Source: a virus. From it: 20,363 nt of DNA. Positions 1 through 8,930 of this stretch are shown here, in pieces. The position numbers and the translations under genes are program-made. The stretch's first letter is position 1. Every line of letters starts with the position of its first letter. Under the pieces are notes generated by a model. The model was not told where the DNA came from. It was given only the letters and a program-made list of their open reading frames with translations, and ran no database searches. The DNA lies in the IMG/VR virus record IMGVR_UViG_3300032011_002358, positions 1-20,363 of that record, one strand, 5' to 3'.

Positions 1-1164
1 GCCTCCTCTTGCTACAGGTGAAATACTTTTACCAAATCTACTTTTACTTGGTCTTCCTATTTTACCATTTGCAGTACATTGATAAAAATAATATACTTTT
101 GGTGGTGTTTTAATAATTACAGGTTTTGGTGGTGGTGGTGGTGGTGGTTTAACAGTTACCCTACCTTTTTTTACTGGTCTTGGTTTTATTACGTTAGCAA
201 CCACACTAGCCTTAGTATCTAATGTTTTATTAGATGTAAATTGTTGAAGTATCTTTCCTAACTTATCTCTTGATTCTAGCATAATTGGGCTAGCTTGAGT
301 TTTTCTTATAATATTACGTTTAGGTAAAAAGTCCTCAATAACATCACAAACTATTTGATTGGATACTTTATATAATCTCATTATATCCAAAGCAGCTGAT
401 TGTTTTCTTCGTAATGGTTCACCATATCTACTACTTTTTATTTTAAATTCTTTACCTGCTATAAAGTGGTTTAGAGCTTCTTTAGATTTCTCAACCACTC
501 TTCTTAAAAAATCATCTATATCAGGAACTTGAAATTCTGATTTAACTAATTTTATCCAATCCTCACCATATGCGTTTTGTAATACTTTCTTAACCGATTC
601 AGCATTTAGTGTAGATTGGAATGCTTGTAATCTATTTACAATATCATCTCTAAATTCACCATCTCTGAGGAATATATCATATCGAGTTAATAAATCGTTT
701 TGTAATCTTTTATTCTCAACCTTTAATGGTAAAACCCTAATTTCAGTTCTTGATGGTGATATTTCATGTACCCAAAGTTTATTGGTTTTTTTCTCACTAC
801 CAACTCTTTTATTAAGTAGTGTTACTTGGGTTTTAAATATACCATTTTTATATCCAGCTTCATTAATTAGTTTTTCAACATCAACAAAATACTCATTTGG
901 TTTATTTGATACTTGAGGTCTCACAATTAGAATATATCTTCTAATGGCTTCTTTGTTAGATATATCTACATACCTTACCATTTTACCATCTTTACCTTGA
1001 GGTAAAATATTATCACCTTGGTCATATAAAATAAATTCAATAGTATCAGTCATACCTCTACCAAAGTAAGCAGGAAGAGAACCTCTCTCAAAGATTTTCC
1101 TATCCTTCTCACTAACGTAGTAGCCGGTCTTATCTAAAATACTTTTAAAATTTTTTATAGCCAT
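1..1164 (-). CDS. Probable phage virion/baseplate-region protein (C-terminus outside window)
   Basis: The reading frame is open from an ATG at 1164 to the left edge with no stop, so 388 codons of a longer protein are visible. It starts one base after the stop of the 459-aa gene, placing it at the distal end of the baseplate operon. I do not recognise a family. The N-terminal ~150 residues look like a mixed alpha/beta domain, followed by charged, mostly helical sequence. Near residues 340-350 there is a run of seven prolines (seven CCA codons, 127-147) in a Lys/Pro-rich linker, after which a new segment with YYFYQ begins before the cut. The layout of globular part, proline linker and further domain suits a virion attachment protein, but this is inferred from position. 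There is no signal peptide or membrane segment. Confidence 0.75.
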   Translation of the reverse strand, partial: MAIKNFKSILDKTGYYVSEKDRKIFERGSLPAYFGRGMTDTIEFILYDQGDNILPQGKDGKMVRYVDISNKEAIRRYILIVRPQVSNKPNEYFVDVEKLINEAGYKNGIFKTQVTLLNKRVGSEKKTNKLWVHEISPSRTEIRVLPLKVENKRLQNDLLTRYDIFLRDGEFRDDIVNRLQAFQSTLNAESVKKVLQNAYGEDWIKLVKSEFQVPDIDDFLRRVVEKSKEALNHFIAGKEFKIKSSRYGEPLRRKQSAALDIMRLYKVSNQIVCDVIEDFLPKRNIIRKTQASPIMLESRDKLGKILQQFTSNKTLDTKASVVANVIKPRPVKKGRVTVKPPPPPPPKPVIIKTPPKVYYFYQCTANGKIGRPSKSRFGKSISPVARGG

Positions 1165-1165
1165 T

Positions 1166-2545
1166 TTATTCTTTTAAATGTGATTTAAATTCATCAAATG
1201 ATTCAACTAAAACTTTTTTAAGTAGGAATCTATAAATTCTATCCCCACCATAATTATCGTAAACATAATAAGATAGATGTTTTCCTACCCAATGTATTGC
1301 TTGACCCAATAAGTTGTTTGTTTTTACAACTCCCATTTGGTGAGCCATCCAATGACACCAATATTTACTCATACCATAATAAACCAATCCAGTGTATTGT
1401 GGATACTTTCTCATAAAGTTAACAATATGTTTAGACCACATTTGATAACCTACAACCAATTTTGGGTCTTTTAAGAACATAGCATCTCCCCAATCTTCAT
1501 CCGCTCTGAATATCTCATATGGAATCCAACCTTGATGATATAATTCAGCACATACTATTTTCTTACTGTTCTTATCTCCTCTGTAACCTGCGCTGAATAC
1601 AACACTTTCAGCTCCAGACTTTACAGTTAAGTTTCCTTTTTTATCTCCCTTCATCCATCCACCTTGTTTTCTACATATAAAGTTTCTACTCTCACCAGAT
1701 GCAACTGTACCACTACCCGGTACTGCTAACCAACTTGTTGAACCATCTTTACTAAATGATACTGATAGTGGTTCTTCTGATATATTTAATACCTCAATAG
1801 TTGGTCCATTCTTCCAACCTGTATTTGGTCCTTTTTTAGCTTGATAATATCTTAAATCTGTGCTTTTGGGGTCTGCTTTTTCTTTTATAATAGCTGTAAA
1901 TTTATTTCCAGCTGCTTTACCCCCTTGAGCAAGTTGAGCTGATTTTCCAGATAATGATTCTTCTAAAGATGCAACTTGTGAAACCAATGCTTCTTTTTGT
2001 GCAGCTAAACCTTCTACTTGAGCTTCTAAGGAAACTCTCTCTATTGCTTCTAATGTACCCTTTTGTATTGATTGTTGTAAATCATTTACTGTACCTACAA
2101 ACTTATCATTGGTAGCTTCTGATTGATTTTCAGCAATTGCTACTCTAACCAAAGATGCATCTAAATCAGCTTTAAATCCTTCTATTTCTGACCTTAATGC
2201 TCCAGATATTCCTTTTTGTGATTGTAATTCCGACCTTACATCAGCTAATAAACTGTTAGCTTGTTCTAACTGAGCTAAAACTCTTTCATATTCATCTAAT
2301 TCAACTACATCAACCTTTGGGTCTGGTTTAGATTTTATAAGTTCATTTACAGAAGTATCAATTGCTTTGATTAACTCTTCCTCATCATATTTCATTCTAC
2401 GAAGTCTACCAGCAATTTCTCCATCCATTTCTCCACCCATTTGTGGAGCAAGAAAAGTGTGCCTACCAAATTCATCTAATGATTTGAGAGCGCTAGAACC
2501 ACTTTGTTGTAGTTCAATTATTCTTTCTTCTTTTTCTAATGCCAT
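1166..2545 (-). CDS. Coiled-coil virion protein with Trp/Tyr-rich C-terminal domain
   Basis: This 459-aa protein is probably structural, as it lies in the baseplate operon after gp6. It has three visible parts. Residues ~1-80 are a charged N-terminus. Residues ~83-210 are a long heptad-like helix rich in Ala, Glu, Gln and Leu. Residues ~235-328 are beta-rich with many Gly/Ser, resembling a small sandwich. Residues ~330-450 are helical and unusually rich in Trp, Tyr and His, including CAELYHQGW and YWCHWMAHQMG. The start is the ATG at 2545, whose last base overlaps the stop of the 352-aa gene. The helix could trimerise and carry the C-terminal domain outward like a fibre or whisker, which is inference. 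The C-terminal module reminds me of a domain in other phage tail proteins, but I cannot name it. Confidence 0.8.
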   Translation of the reverse strand: MALEKEERIIELQQSGSSALKSLDEFGRHTFLAPQMGGEMDGEIAGRLRRMKYDEEELIKAIDTSVNELIKSKPDPKVDVVELDEYERVLAQLEQANSLLADVRSELQSQKGISGALRSEIEGFKADLDASLVRVAIAENQSEATNDKFVGTVNDLQQSIQKGTLEAIERVSLEAQVEGLAAQKEALVSQVASLEESLSGKSAQLAQGGKAAGNKFTAIIKEKADPKSTDLRYYQAKKGPNTGWKNGPTIEVLNISEEPLSVSFSKDGSTSWLAVPGSGTVASGESRNFICRKQGGWMKGDKKGNLTVKSGAESVVFSAGYRGDKNSKKIVCAELYHQGWIPYEIFRADEDWGDAMFLKDPKLVVGYQMWSKHIVNFMRKYPQYTGLVYYGMSKYWCHWMAHQMGVVKTNNLLGQAIHWVGKHLSYYVYDNYGGDRIYRFLLKKVLVESFDEFKSHLKE

Positions 2546-3603
2546 TATTTAGTTACTTCAAAAATATAATCATCATCAAAAAATTCAACAGAACCACTAC
2601 GTTCTATTTTCAATTCTACTTTATAACTTCTGTTAATTTCAAAATTTGTAAAATCTAAACTAATTCTACTTTTATCGTTGTATGTACTTAGTTTAGAATA
2701 ATCCGAAAACGGAATTATAATATCATTACTTTCGAAATCTCTAATTTGGTAGAATGATGATGTTGGAAGTAAACTGCCTGTGGAGTATCCGAATGTGTTG
2801 TTGAATGTTTTTTGTGGATACAATTCTCTTGCGAATACTTCAATATCAGCTCTAGTTCCCTCTTTGTAAGATTTCTTTAATCTTTTTAGTGATATTTTGT
2901 ATTCTTCTGGTAAATCGGTTAGTGAACCTGTTTCATACCTACTATCATCCCAACCTATTCTAATTTTTGGTTGGTATATTGTATTGGTATCTTTACTAAA
3001 GAATTTTAATTGTCCATAATCTATATCATCATTCTCTTTGCTATCGCTGTGTTTTATGATAAATCCTTCATTTGGGTAATTATCATCTAACCAAAACGAA
3101 AGAGATGAAGATACATCAATTTCTAAATCAGTTGATTGGTATTCATATGATTGGGTTTGTTCGGATGCGGTGTACCACATACCACCTCTACCATCATAAG
3201 AGCCAGTAGCCAATCCACCATTTGGAACTTCGGTAGGTAGCCACTTACTACCACTTGCTCTATAGTTCCAAGTACAACCATCCGTTGATATGTTATCAAA
3301 ACGAGTACCTATTCCCATTTCCCAAGATTGAGATATTGGGTGTATATGTAATGAGTATGCTAATGCTATTTCACTTGGTTGTGTTTCTCTGATTACTATC
3401 TGTGCTTCACTCATAGTTACTGCTCCAGATGATAATTTGGATGGAAGTGTATTTAAATCAAATTTTACTAAAGAACGAGCAGTATCCTTTAAGTTCCCAT
3501 AATAAACTTTAGACACTTCTAATATCTCATCCAATCCTGTATTCTGTACAGCTTGCTGAGAAAATATTGTTGTGTCCTTAGATGCGGTTAAAAAATAATA
3601 CAT
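2545..3603 (-). CDS. Probable baseplate/tail structural protein downstream of gp6
   Basis: This is a 352-aa protein whose start overlaps the gp6 stop in a TAATG arrangement, so translation is likely coupled to gp6. The sequence is beta-strand rich. The N-terminal part (FLTASKDTTIFSQ, then a stretch around residues 40-80 with SLVKFDLNTLPS and AQIVIRE) resembles the DNRLRE-type beta-sandwich found in fibre and cell-surface proteins: a strand with paired charged residues describing a 'rigid rod' module. The central region is rich in Ser, Trp and Tyr. The C-terminal ~130 residues look like a second beta domain. In T4 the genes after gene 6 encode further baseplate parts (gp7, gp8), so a wedge or peripheral baseplate role fits. 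I could not match it to either by residues, and the function is inferred from position. Confidence 0.75.
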   Translation of the reverse strand: MYYFLTASKDTTIFSQQAVQNTGLDEILEVSKVYYGNLKDTARSLVKFDLNTLPSKLSSGAVTMSEAQIVIRETQPSEIALAYSLHIHPISQSWEMGIGTRFDNISTDGCTWNYRASGSKWLPTEVPNGGLATGSYDGRGGMWYTASEQTQSYEYQSTDLEIDVSSSLSFWLDDNYPNEGFIIKHSDSKENDDIDYGQLKFFSKDTNTIYQPKIRIGWDDSRYETGSLTDLPEEYKISLKRLKKSYKEGTRADIEVFARELYPQKTFNNTFGYSTGSLLPTSSFYQIRDFESNDIIIPFSDYSKLSTYNDKSRISLDFTNFEINRSYKVELKIERSGSVEFFDDDYIFEVTK

Positions 3604-5654
3604 TATACAACTCTTCCTTTTATATCGTTATCTGGATACTTAATTTCAAATATTGATGGGTCTAATGAAGGATAAATTTGTTTATTCTTCGTAGCCGCCA
3701 ATACATCATATGCGTTTGGAGAATATCCAGATGATTCTCCACATAAATTTTTAAATGTACACTCTACAACAGATTGTACACCTTCGATGTTTCCAATAAT
3801 CATTTCTACTTCACCAATATTGATTGGCATATTAAATGTCCAATTATCGATTTCAAAATGTTCTTTTATCGATGAGATACAGTTTGTTAATACTTCTCTC
3901 TTATTATAATCTCTATACACTCTTATAGAGAAATCTAATCCCATATTTATGACAAATCCATCCATTAAATTTATACCATCAGTTAAAACTCTAAATTCAT
4001 TTAAATATGTTTTTATATTTTGTTTAACTGCTATGTTTAATGGTGATAAATGCTTATCAGAATTGTATCCCAATACATAAAGGTTTACCGCAAATGGATT
4101 ATTTTTTTCTTTAGTATTTGATTTTTTGTTTGATAAAAACTTAGTTACTTTTTCTTTTACATCCTTATCTGATATATCTCCATCTTCTACTAAATCTTGA
4201 ATCAATGTACTGAACTCAGATAGTGAATCAGGTGATGCTAATATTGATGCTGGTGAATTATCATCTAAGTTTCCATCAGCTGCAACAAATGCTTTAGTTA
4301 CGTTACCAAACTTAGGTGGCATTGATAATGCTCTAACTTGATAATCCTTAGCGGTTACTGCTCTGTTTTGAGAACCAAAGTTTGCTATAGCGTTTTCTCT
4401 TATCTCTTCTAAGGTTTCTGCTCCTCTACCACCTTTAGCTGGTTGGTCGTTGTTTACTGCTAATGAATTTTTAGCTTGAGCATATAATCCTCTTTTTACT
4501 TCATCGAATATTGTTAAATCTTCATCAAAGTTAGCATTTGTTATTCTTTTAATTGTATTAGATGCTACATTTGTAGAAACACCACCCCCTACAAAATACT
4601 TAACTGTTATAGTAGTATTTTTTGGAGATTGTCCATATGATTTTGTCATTAAGAAATTAGATGGGTCAAAGGATGCGCCTAATCTATTTATAGAATTTGG
4701 TAATCCTAAACCTACATTCTTAAAGTTTGGTATTAGTAATTCATCATCCTTACCAGCATCACCACTACCAAATTGTATTGTAGTAGAACCATTTGGATTA
4801 ATTACACTTTTAAATCTTCTTGGTGTTTTTATTAGTTTTAATATCGATGGAACTGTATCTTTAAATTGATATAAGTCCTTATCCTGCGTTTCTGTATTTG
4901 AATATTCAACATAAACCATCTCTTGTGCTAAGTAAGGTACTTCATAGTATTTGTTATTATTACTATCTCTTACATCATATATCTGAATAACATCAGTATC
5001 GGGTATATCTATCTTAGCAAATTCCCCAGTACCTGCTCCAAATGTTATTTCTAATTCTTTTTCTGTTGCAGATATCACATCTACATATTTTTTTACTAAG
5101 TAGAATGTTGGTGTATTAGTATCACCATCTCTTTCATAGATTGTTATTTCTCTACCATCTTCTACTGAGAAATCTAATAATTCTGTTGTTCTAAAGGTTA
5201 CACCATCAGCATCAACCTCCATACCTTCTTTTACTCTTAAAAAATAATCACTATCTGGTTCATATCTTAAATCACCACTAGCTATTGGGTCAGCTTTTAT
5301 TCTCGAAGGTACTAATTGATAAACAGTCAAATTAGTTACCGCTGGTGAAGTTACTTTTGGTTTATATCCCATAAACTTAGATAGTTCAAATATATTCTCT
5401 CTATCTTCAGCAGTTGTTAGTAATGATTCTTTTAATGTATCATCGATATAATAACCCAATACATCACCAACATAAGATGCCATTTCAATGAACATCATAC
5501 CAGGTGATGACTCGTTAAAGTCATTGTAAGTAGAAGGGAAGTAAGTTTTTGCGAAATCCATTAGATTAGTTCTAAATGCTTCGAAATCTTTGTTAAGGTA
5601 TTTTATATCCCTACCCTTATTCTTAAAATTCTTTATTTGATTATTTAATGCCAT
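3603..5654 (-). CDS. 6: Baseplate wedge protein gp6 (baseplate J-like)
   Basis: This 683-aa protein is a little longer than T4 gp6 (about 660). Two copies of gp6 per wedge form the inner ring of the contractile baseplate and hold it together around the hub. The N-terminus is the clearest part: an FRTNLMDFAKTYFP segment, then a run with SSPGMMFIEMASYVGDVLGYYID at residues ~49-71, which is the hallmark opening of gp6/baseplate J-like proteins in T4-type phages. The middle contains the GGVSTNVA and AVTAKDYQVRALSMP segments typical of the J-like core domain. The start lies one base after the stop of gp25, and the end overlaps the next start, so gp25-gp6 form a coupled block as in T4-like genomes. 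No frameshift is seen. Confidence 0.93.
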   Translation of the reverse strand: MALNNQIKNFKNKGRDIKYLNKDFEAFRTNLMDFAKTYFPSTYNDFNESSPGMMFIEMASYVGDVLGYYIDDTLKESLLTTAEDRENIFELSKFMGYKPKVTSPAVTNLTVYQLVPSRIKADPIASGDLRYEPDSDYFLRVKEGMEVDADGVTFRTTELLDFSVEDGREITIYERDGDTNTPTFYLVKKYVDVISATEKELEITFGAGTGEFAKIDIPDTDVIQIYDVRDSNNNKYYEVPYLAQEMVYVEYSNTETQDKDLYQFKDTVPSILKLIKTPRRFKSVINPNGSTTIQFGSGDAGKDDELLIPNFKNVGLGLPNSINRLGASFDPSNFLMTKSYGQSPKNTTITVKYFVGGGVSTNVASNTIKRITNANFDEDLTIFDEVKRGLYAQAKNSLAVNNDQPAKGGRGAETLEEIRENAIANFGSQNRAVTAKDYQVRALSMPPKFGNVTKAFVAADGNLDDNSPASILASPDSLSEFSTLIQDLVEDGDISDKDVKEKVTKFLSNKKSNTKEKNNPFAVNLYVLGYNSDKHLSPLNIAVKQNIKTYLNEFRVLTDGINLMDGFVINMGLDFSIRVYRDYNKREVLTNCISSIKEHFEIDNWTFNMPINIGEVEMIIGNIEGVQSVVECTFKNLCGESSGYSPNAYDVLAATKNKQIYPSLDPSIFEIKYPDNDIKGRVV

Positions 5655-5655
5655 A

Positions 5656-6087
5656 TTATTCTGAAACTACGAAAGTTACTGTATCTAACGTTTGTTGTCC
5701 TTCTAATTTAAATTTAATTGAAACCGATGCTTGATTGAAATCAGTCATCTCTTTACTAATATCAATATTTATTTCTTCTGCCACAACATATGGTAACCAT
5801 TGTTCTAATGCTGAGTTTATTGTTTCTTCAATATCCTCCTCTAACGTATCTGTGGCTTGTTCAAATAACAAACCATGCAATCCACTACCAAATTCAGGTT
5901 GAAATAATCTTTCTCCTCTTTTAGTTTTTAAAAGATTAATAATATTACTTCTCACTTGTTCAGTAGTTGTAAACGATTGGGCAAAATATCCAGTGTTACC
6001 TCTTTGTAGAGGTAATGTTAAACCGATTGCAAAGTTGTTAAACTCTTCTGTATCGATTACTAATTTTTGCCCTAATTCGTAAGCCAT
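5656..6087 (-). CDS. 25: Baseplate wedge protein gp25 (GPW/gp25 family)
   Basis: This is a 143-aa protein; T4 gp25 is about 132 aa. gp25 sits at the sheath-baseplate junction and helps start sheath assembly. Family features are plain: LTLPLQRGNTGYFAQSFTTT near residues 23-42, the VRSNIINLLKTKRGERLFQPEFGSGL block at 45-70, where Arg-Gly-Glu-Arg and PEFGSGL match the conserved gp25/W motif, and an acidic helix with a PYV segment after it. It is followed by gp6 after one base, which is the usual partner order. The start at 6087 is preceded by an AGGAAAGAGAG stretch that can act as an SD site, and there is a 14-nt gap from the 176-aa gene. No membrane or signal segment is present. Confidence 0.93.
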   Translation of the reverse strand: MAYELGQKLVIDTEEFNNFAIGLTLPLQRGNTGYFAQSFTTTEQVRSNIINLLKTKRGERLFQPEFGSGLHGLLFEQATDTLEEDIEETINSALEQWLPYVVAEEINIDISKEMTDFNQASVSIKFKLEGQQTLDTVTFVVSE

Positions 6088-6101
6088 CTCTCTTTCCTAT
6101 A

Positions 6102-6632
6102 CTATCGTTTAAATCGTTTTACCAATTCACTATTATCTCTATTCAAAATTTTATCCAAACCAGGCAACCCAGTCTGAACACCTAATCCACCAGATTGTGG
6201 TTTACTTGCTCCACCCGTTCTCATATCACCATATCCCATTTGTTGAGCCATACTTTGTCTCATATTAGATACCGCATCTGTTCCTACAGGTTGTTGTCCC
6301 GTTGGTACATTATGAGTTCCAAACGAAACTGTCTTATCATCAGCAACTGCTGTATGTGATTGAGCCGTTTCATTTAGTATTTTATTCAATGCTTGATTTT
6401 TTGTATAACTTACATTTGGCGCAGTATCTGTTCTATCTTGTTCTAATACAGCTTCTGCTAAGGTAAATGGGTCTACTTCTGCAGCTTTCTTTTGAGGTTT
6501 CGATTTAATCCTTGATTGAACCGCCTCTTCTAAAATTTTTGGGAATTGGTTTTGTAAGAAGTTTAATTGTTGTTTTTTAACCTCAACTTCTACCAACGCC
6601 TTAATAACTTTAACTAATTTTTTAGATTCCAT
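6102..6632 (-). CDS. Coiled-coil protein of unknown function, first gene of the gp25-gp6 operon
   Basis: This is a 176-aa protein I do not recognise. Residues ~1-50 form a strongly charged helix with Leu/Ile/Val heptads (KKLVKVIKALVEVEVKK), likely a coiled coil. The middle is Ala/Asp/Thr-rich and probably disordered. Residues ~130-160 are rich in Gly, Gln and Met, and the tail ends in a basic KRFKR. Being first in the run with gp25 and gp6, it may be a small baseplate or assembly factor, which is inference. Its upstream gap (6633-6688) carries an ATATTTATA box 25 nt before the ATG, so it probably has its own promoter. No strong SD sequence is visible; the leader is A-rich. Confidence 0.75.
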   Translation of the reverse strand: MESKKLVKVIKALVEVEVKKQQLNFLQNQFPKILEEAVQSRIKSKPQKKAAEVDPFTLAEAVLEQDRTDTAPNVSYTKNQALNKILNETAQSHTAVADDKTVSFGTHNVPTGQQPVGTDAVSNMRQSMAQQMGYGDMRTGGASKPQSGGLGVQTGLPGLDKILNRDNSELVKRFKR

Positions 6633-6656
6633 AATTGTATTAATGTGTTTTTCTTA

Positions 6657-6666
6657 CTATAAATAT
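6657..6666 (-). promoter_or_regulatory. Putative late promoter box upstream of the 176-aa gene/gp25/gp6 operon
   Basis: The coding strand reads TATATTTATAG here, 25 nt before the ATG at 6632, in the only sizeable gap (56 nt) of the baseplate operon. The same ATATTTATA core stands 22 and 24 nt before the starts at 8909 and 19409. It is the reverse complement of the T4 late box TATAAATA, read in the direction of the genes. A promoter role is inferred from recurrence and spacing. Confidence 0.4.
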
Positions 6667-6688
6667 ATGTTTTAAATATTTTGATGTT

Positions 6689-7255
6689 TTATCCCGGCAC
6701 AGTAAATGTACTCCACATAATTACACCAGGACCCGGTACAGGCGATGGACCAGCAGGATATAATGATATTGTATTGATTATACCCGATACGGATGTTAGG
6801 TGTATCTGAGCTGCTGCTACAAATCCATTTATAAAAATCATAACATTTTGATTAGGTGGAGTTGGTATATCTGTACTCCATTGACCTGGATTATTACAGG
6901 TACCAGCAACAAATTGTATGTTAGCTATAGAACCGGGTGCAGGTGGTGGAGGTGGTGGGCCTGTTAGTGTTAACCCCGTCCAATATCCTAATACGGCTGG
7001 ACCTAGCTTTTTTATCCAAGGAAAACTTCCTGATTGTTTTGAGAACCCTTCCCCTAAACATGCTTTAATCTGTACTTCCATTAAAGAAGTATTACCTTTT
7101 TGTATTTTAGATAAATTAGGATTTTGTGTTCCGAATGATTTTACACAATTATCATATTCCTTTGTTAGCTTTGCAGCAAAATCAGCTTGTGATGGAGAAC
7201 CACCTTCGGCTTCCATATACGATTTCATGTTTTGTTTGAATATTCCCCATCCCAT
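6689..7255 (-). CDS. Proline-rich probable virion protein
   Basis: This is a 188-aa protein with no family I can name. Residues 1-90 are a compact helical domain (MGWGIFKQNMKSYME, then a segment with FPWIKKLGPAVLGYWTG). A run of six prolines follows at residues 100-105 within TGPPPPPPAPG. Residues 110-188 are beta-rich, Pro/Gly-rich and hydrophobic, ending in STFTVPG. The helical-head, proline-hinge, beta-tail layout and the location right after the spike gene (3 nt gap) suggest a small virion or hub-associated protein. Proline runs usually need EF-P for smooth translation. The sense of the gene is supported by coupling to the spike gene; a 149-codon antisense frame here is a shadow. Confidence 0.72.
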   Translation of the reverse strand: MGWGIFKQNMKSYMEAEGGSPSQADFAAKLTKEYDNCVKSFGTQNPNLSKIQKGNTSLMEVQIKACLGEGFSKQSGSFPWIKKLGPAVLGYWTGLTLTGPPPPPPAPGSIANIQFVAGTCNNPGQWSTDIPTPPNQNVMIFINGFVAAAQIHLTSVSGIINTISLYPAGPSPVPGPGVIMWSTFTVPG

Positions 7256-7258
7256 TTG

Positions 7259-8503
7259 TTATACCGTAAAGTTTTGTTTACTAAGAATAGTTTCTAATTT
7301 ATTCTGTATAGCAGCATATTTAGCAGCGTTAGTTGGTGGACCTGATGGACCTGCTGGTGTTGGATGAATCTCAGCTTGTAGTTCTGTTAAGATTTCACCT
7401 AAAATATCTATTAAGGTTTGTCCCAACGCAACCGGCTCATCTTCGTTTCCATCTTCTCCTAAATAAATCTTACCCCCATCACTATTGATAATAAAGTTAT
7501 TACCTTGAGTATTCCATTCCATATGGTCATTTGTTTGAGCAAATATACCACCCTCATTATCTATTGATAAGGATTTATCCGAAATAAAACCATAATTACC
7601 TTTGGAATAAAAAATCATTTCAGATTCTTTTGATGAGATAATAATCCTACCACTATTAATTAAAATTTGGTCTCCTTTTAGTTCTGATGGATAATCCTCA
7701 AACATTTCGGGCTTTGTTTCAAAATCACTCGTACCACCATCATCAACAGTACCAGGTTGATATCCTAACAAATAATCTTGACTTGTCATTGATATAATAG
7801 AACCATCTCTACTTACATCTTCTTCTACTGGGTCTGGTTGTTCTATTTCGTTTTGAGTAATATCAGATTCTCTATTTCTAATTATAATTGTTGGTGATTC
7901 GGTTTGTTCTTCATTATTATATCCACTAAACCTAATTGATTGACCAAATCTACTTTGTATCAAAGTATCACCTTCATATAATTTTAATCTATGTATTGTT
8001 TCATTTGGTGTAAAGTAATCACCATATCCACTTGTTTCTCCAGCTGCATTTGAGTTTGATATACCAGTATTAGATGTTGATTCATATCCATCCGAATTAC
8101 CCTTGGGGTCACTGTCTACCTGTCTTGGTGCGTAAGTATCATCTAATGCTGATTCTGTTGAGTTTAAGTTTTGAAACTCTCCATTATGTCTACGTTGATA
8201 TCTGTAAACTCCTGATATGTGAAATAAATCAACAACTTCATTTTTTAAAGGTAAACTAAAAGAAGATGTATTCATTGGATATGCAACTACATTTCCTCCA
8301 CCAGAATCACTTAATCCACCCTTACCCAAAATTTTAAATTGTATAGCTCCTATAGAACTCGGTGATGTTAATTCATCAGTAATAGCTTGAGATTCTTCAT
8401 CCAATATTACACCAGTAACAATAGCCGCTATAGCTGGACCTGTTGTTGGAGATGATTTACTCCTACGCCCACTACCTACACTAGACCTTCTGTTCTTCTG
8501 CAT
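7259..8503 (-). CDS. gp5-like baseplate central spike/hub protein (no lysozyme domain)
   Basis: This is a 414-aa protein that probably forms the membrane-puncturing spike at the base of the tail tube. After a basic N-terminal tail (RRSSVGSGRRSKSS), residues ~25-220 look like the OB-fold entry domain: GAIQFKILGKGG, then SFSLPLKNEVVDLFHISG, the usual pattern for gp5/VgrG-like OB proteins. Residues ~275-355 consist of short repeating beta strands (ILINSGRIIISSKESEMIFYS, FIINSDGGKIYLGED), as in the spike's trimeric beta-helix. The C-terminus has VALGQTL and HPTPAGPSGPP, a signature I know from phage spike proteins. T4 gp5 has a muralytic domain between these parts; none is visible here. The start overlaps the 142-aa gene by 23 nt. 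Confidence 0.78.
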   Translation of the reverse strand: MQKNRRSSVGSGRRSKSSPTTGPAIAAIVTGVILDEESQAITDELTSPSSIGAIQFKILGKGGLSDSGGGNVVAYPMNTSSFSLPLKNEVVDLFHISGVYRYQRRHNGEFQNLNSTESALDDTYAPRQVDSDPKGNSDGYESTSNTGISNSNAAGETSGYGDYFTPNETIHRLKLYEGDTLIQSRFGQSIRFSGYNNEEQTESPTIIIRNRESDITQNEIEQPDPVEEDVSRDGSIISMTSQDYLLGYQPGTVDDGGTSDFETKPEMFEDYPSELKGDQILINSGRIIISSKESEMIFYSKGNYGFISDKSLSIDNEGGIFAQTNDHMEWNTQGNNFIINSDGGKIYLGEDGNEDEPVALGQTLIDILGEILTELQAEIHPTPAGPSGPPTNAAKYAAIQNKLETILSKQNFTV

Positions 8504-8909
8504 GATTAACCTTTTGTTTTAATTCTTCAACTTCATTAGTTAGTTCATCAACCTTTTCTTCTGCTTCTTCAGTTGCATCAACAACAACTCCTTCTAATTG
8601 TTGTAGTAGTTGTTCTTTTTCTTTATCAGAAAGGAAACCAGTATCTCCTTCAGCTTTATCCTTTGATGCAATCATTCGTTGTGCAATCGCTGCCATTTTA
8701 ATTAATGATTCATCGTTTCTAACTGATGTATCTATTAGGTCTTTTAGTATCGGACCAATAACTGCCATATCCCCAGCATGTCTAATTACCTTTTTCATTT
8801 CAGCAATTAGTTCTGAGATTCTTTGTTTTTTGTTTTGTTGATTATCATAGATATTTTTAAACAATCCACTTAAATCTTTTCCCGGAAATAATTCAAAATC
8901 TGTACTCAT
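8481..8909 (-). CDS. Helical acidic protein, first gene of the spike operon
   Basis: This is a 142-aa protein of unknown function. It is almost entirely helical, with a mid-section (residues ~45-85) containing AVIGPILKDLIDTSVRNDESLIKMAAIAQRMI and a C-terminal acidic coiled coil (residues ~105-140: many Glu, Val and Leu in heptads). The start at 8909 follows an A-rich leader without a clear SD, and an ATATTTATA box lies 22 nt upstream. It overlaps the spike gene by 23 nt, so the two are probably translated together. It may be a chaperone or small structural partner of the spike, inferred only from position. The 38-nt leader sits directly downstream of a terminator, so transcription very likely restarts here. 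Confidence 0.75.
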   Translation of the reverse strand: MSTDFELFPGKDLSGLFKNIYDNQQNKKQRISELIAEMKKVIRHAGDMAVIGPILKDLIDTSVRNDESLIKMAAIAQRMIASKDKAEGDTGFLSDKEKEQLLQQLEGVVVDATEEAEEKVDELTNEVEELKQKVNHAEEQKV

Positions 8910-8930
8910 AATTTTTATATATTCTCTTGT

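Noticed and set aside
4685-4695. Minus-strand TATAAATA (T4 late promoter sequence) inside gp6
   Set aside because: It lies mid-gene, far from any start, so it is most likely a chance occurrence.
6918-7367. 149-codon open frame on the plus strand
   Set aside because: It lies antisense to the 188-aa gene, which has a coherent protein composition and couples to its neighbours; the plus frame is low-complexity with no motif or SD.
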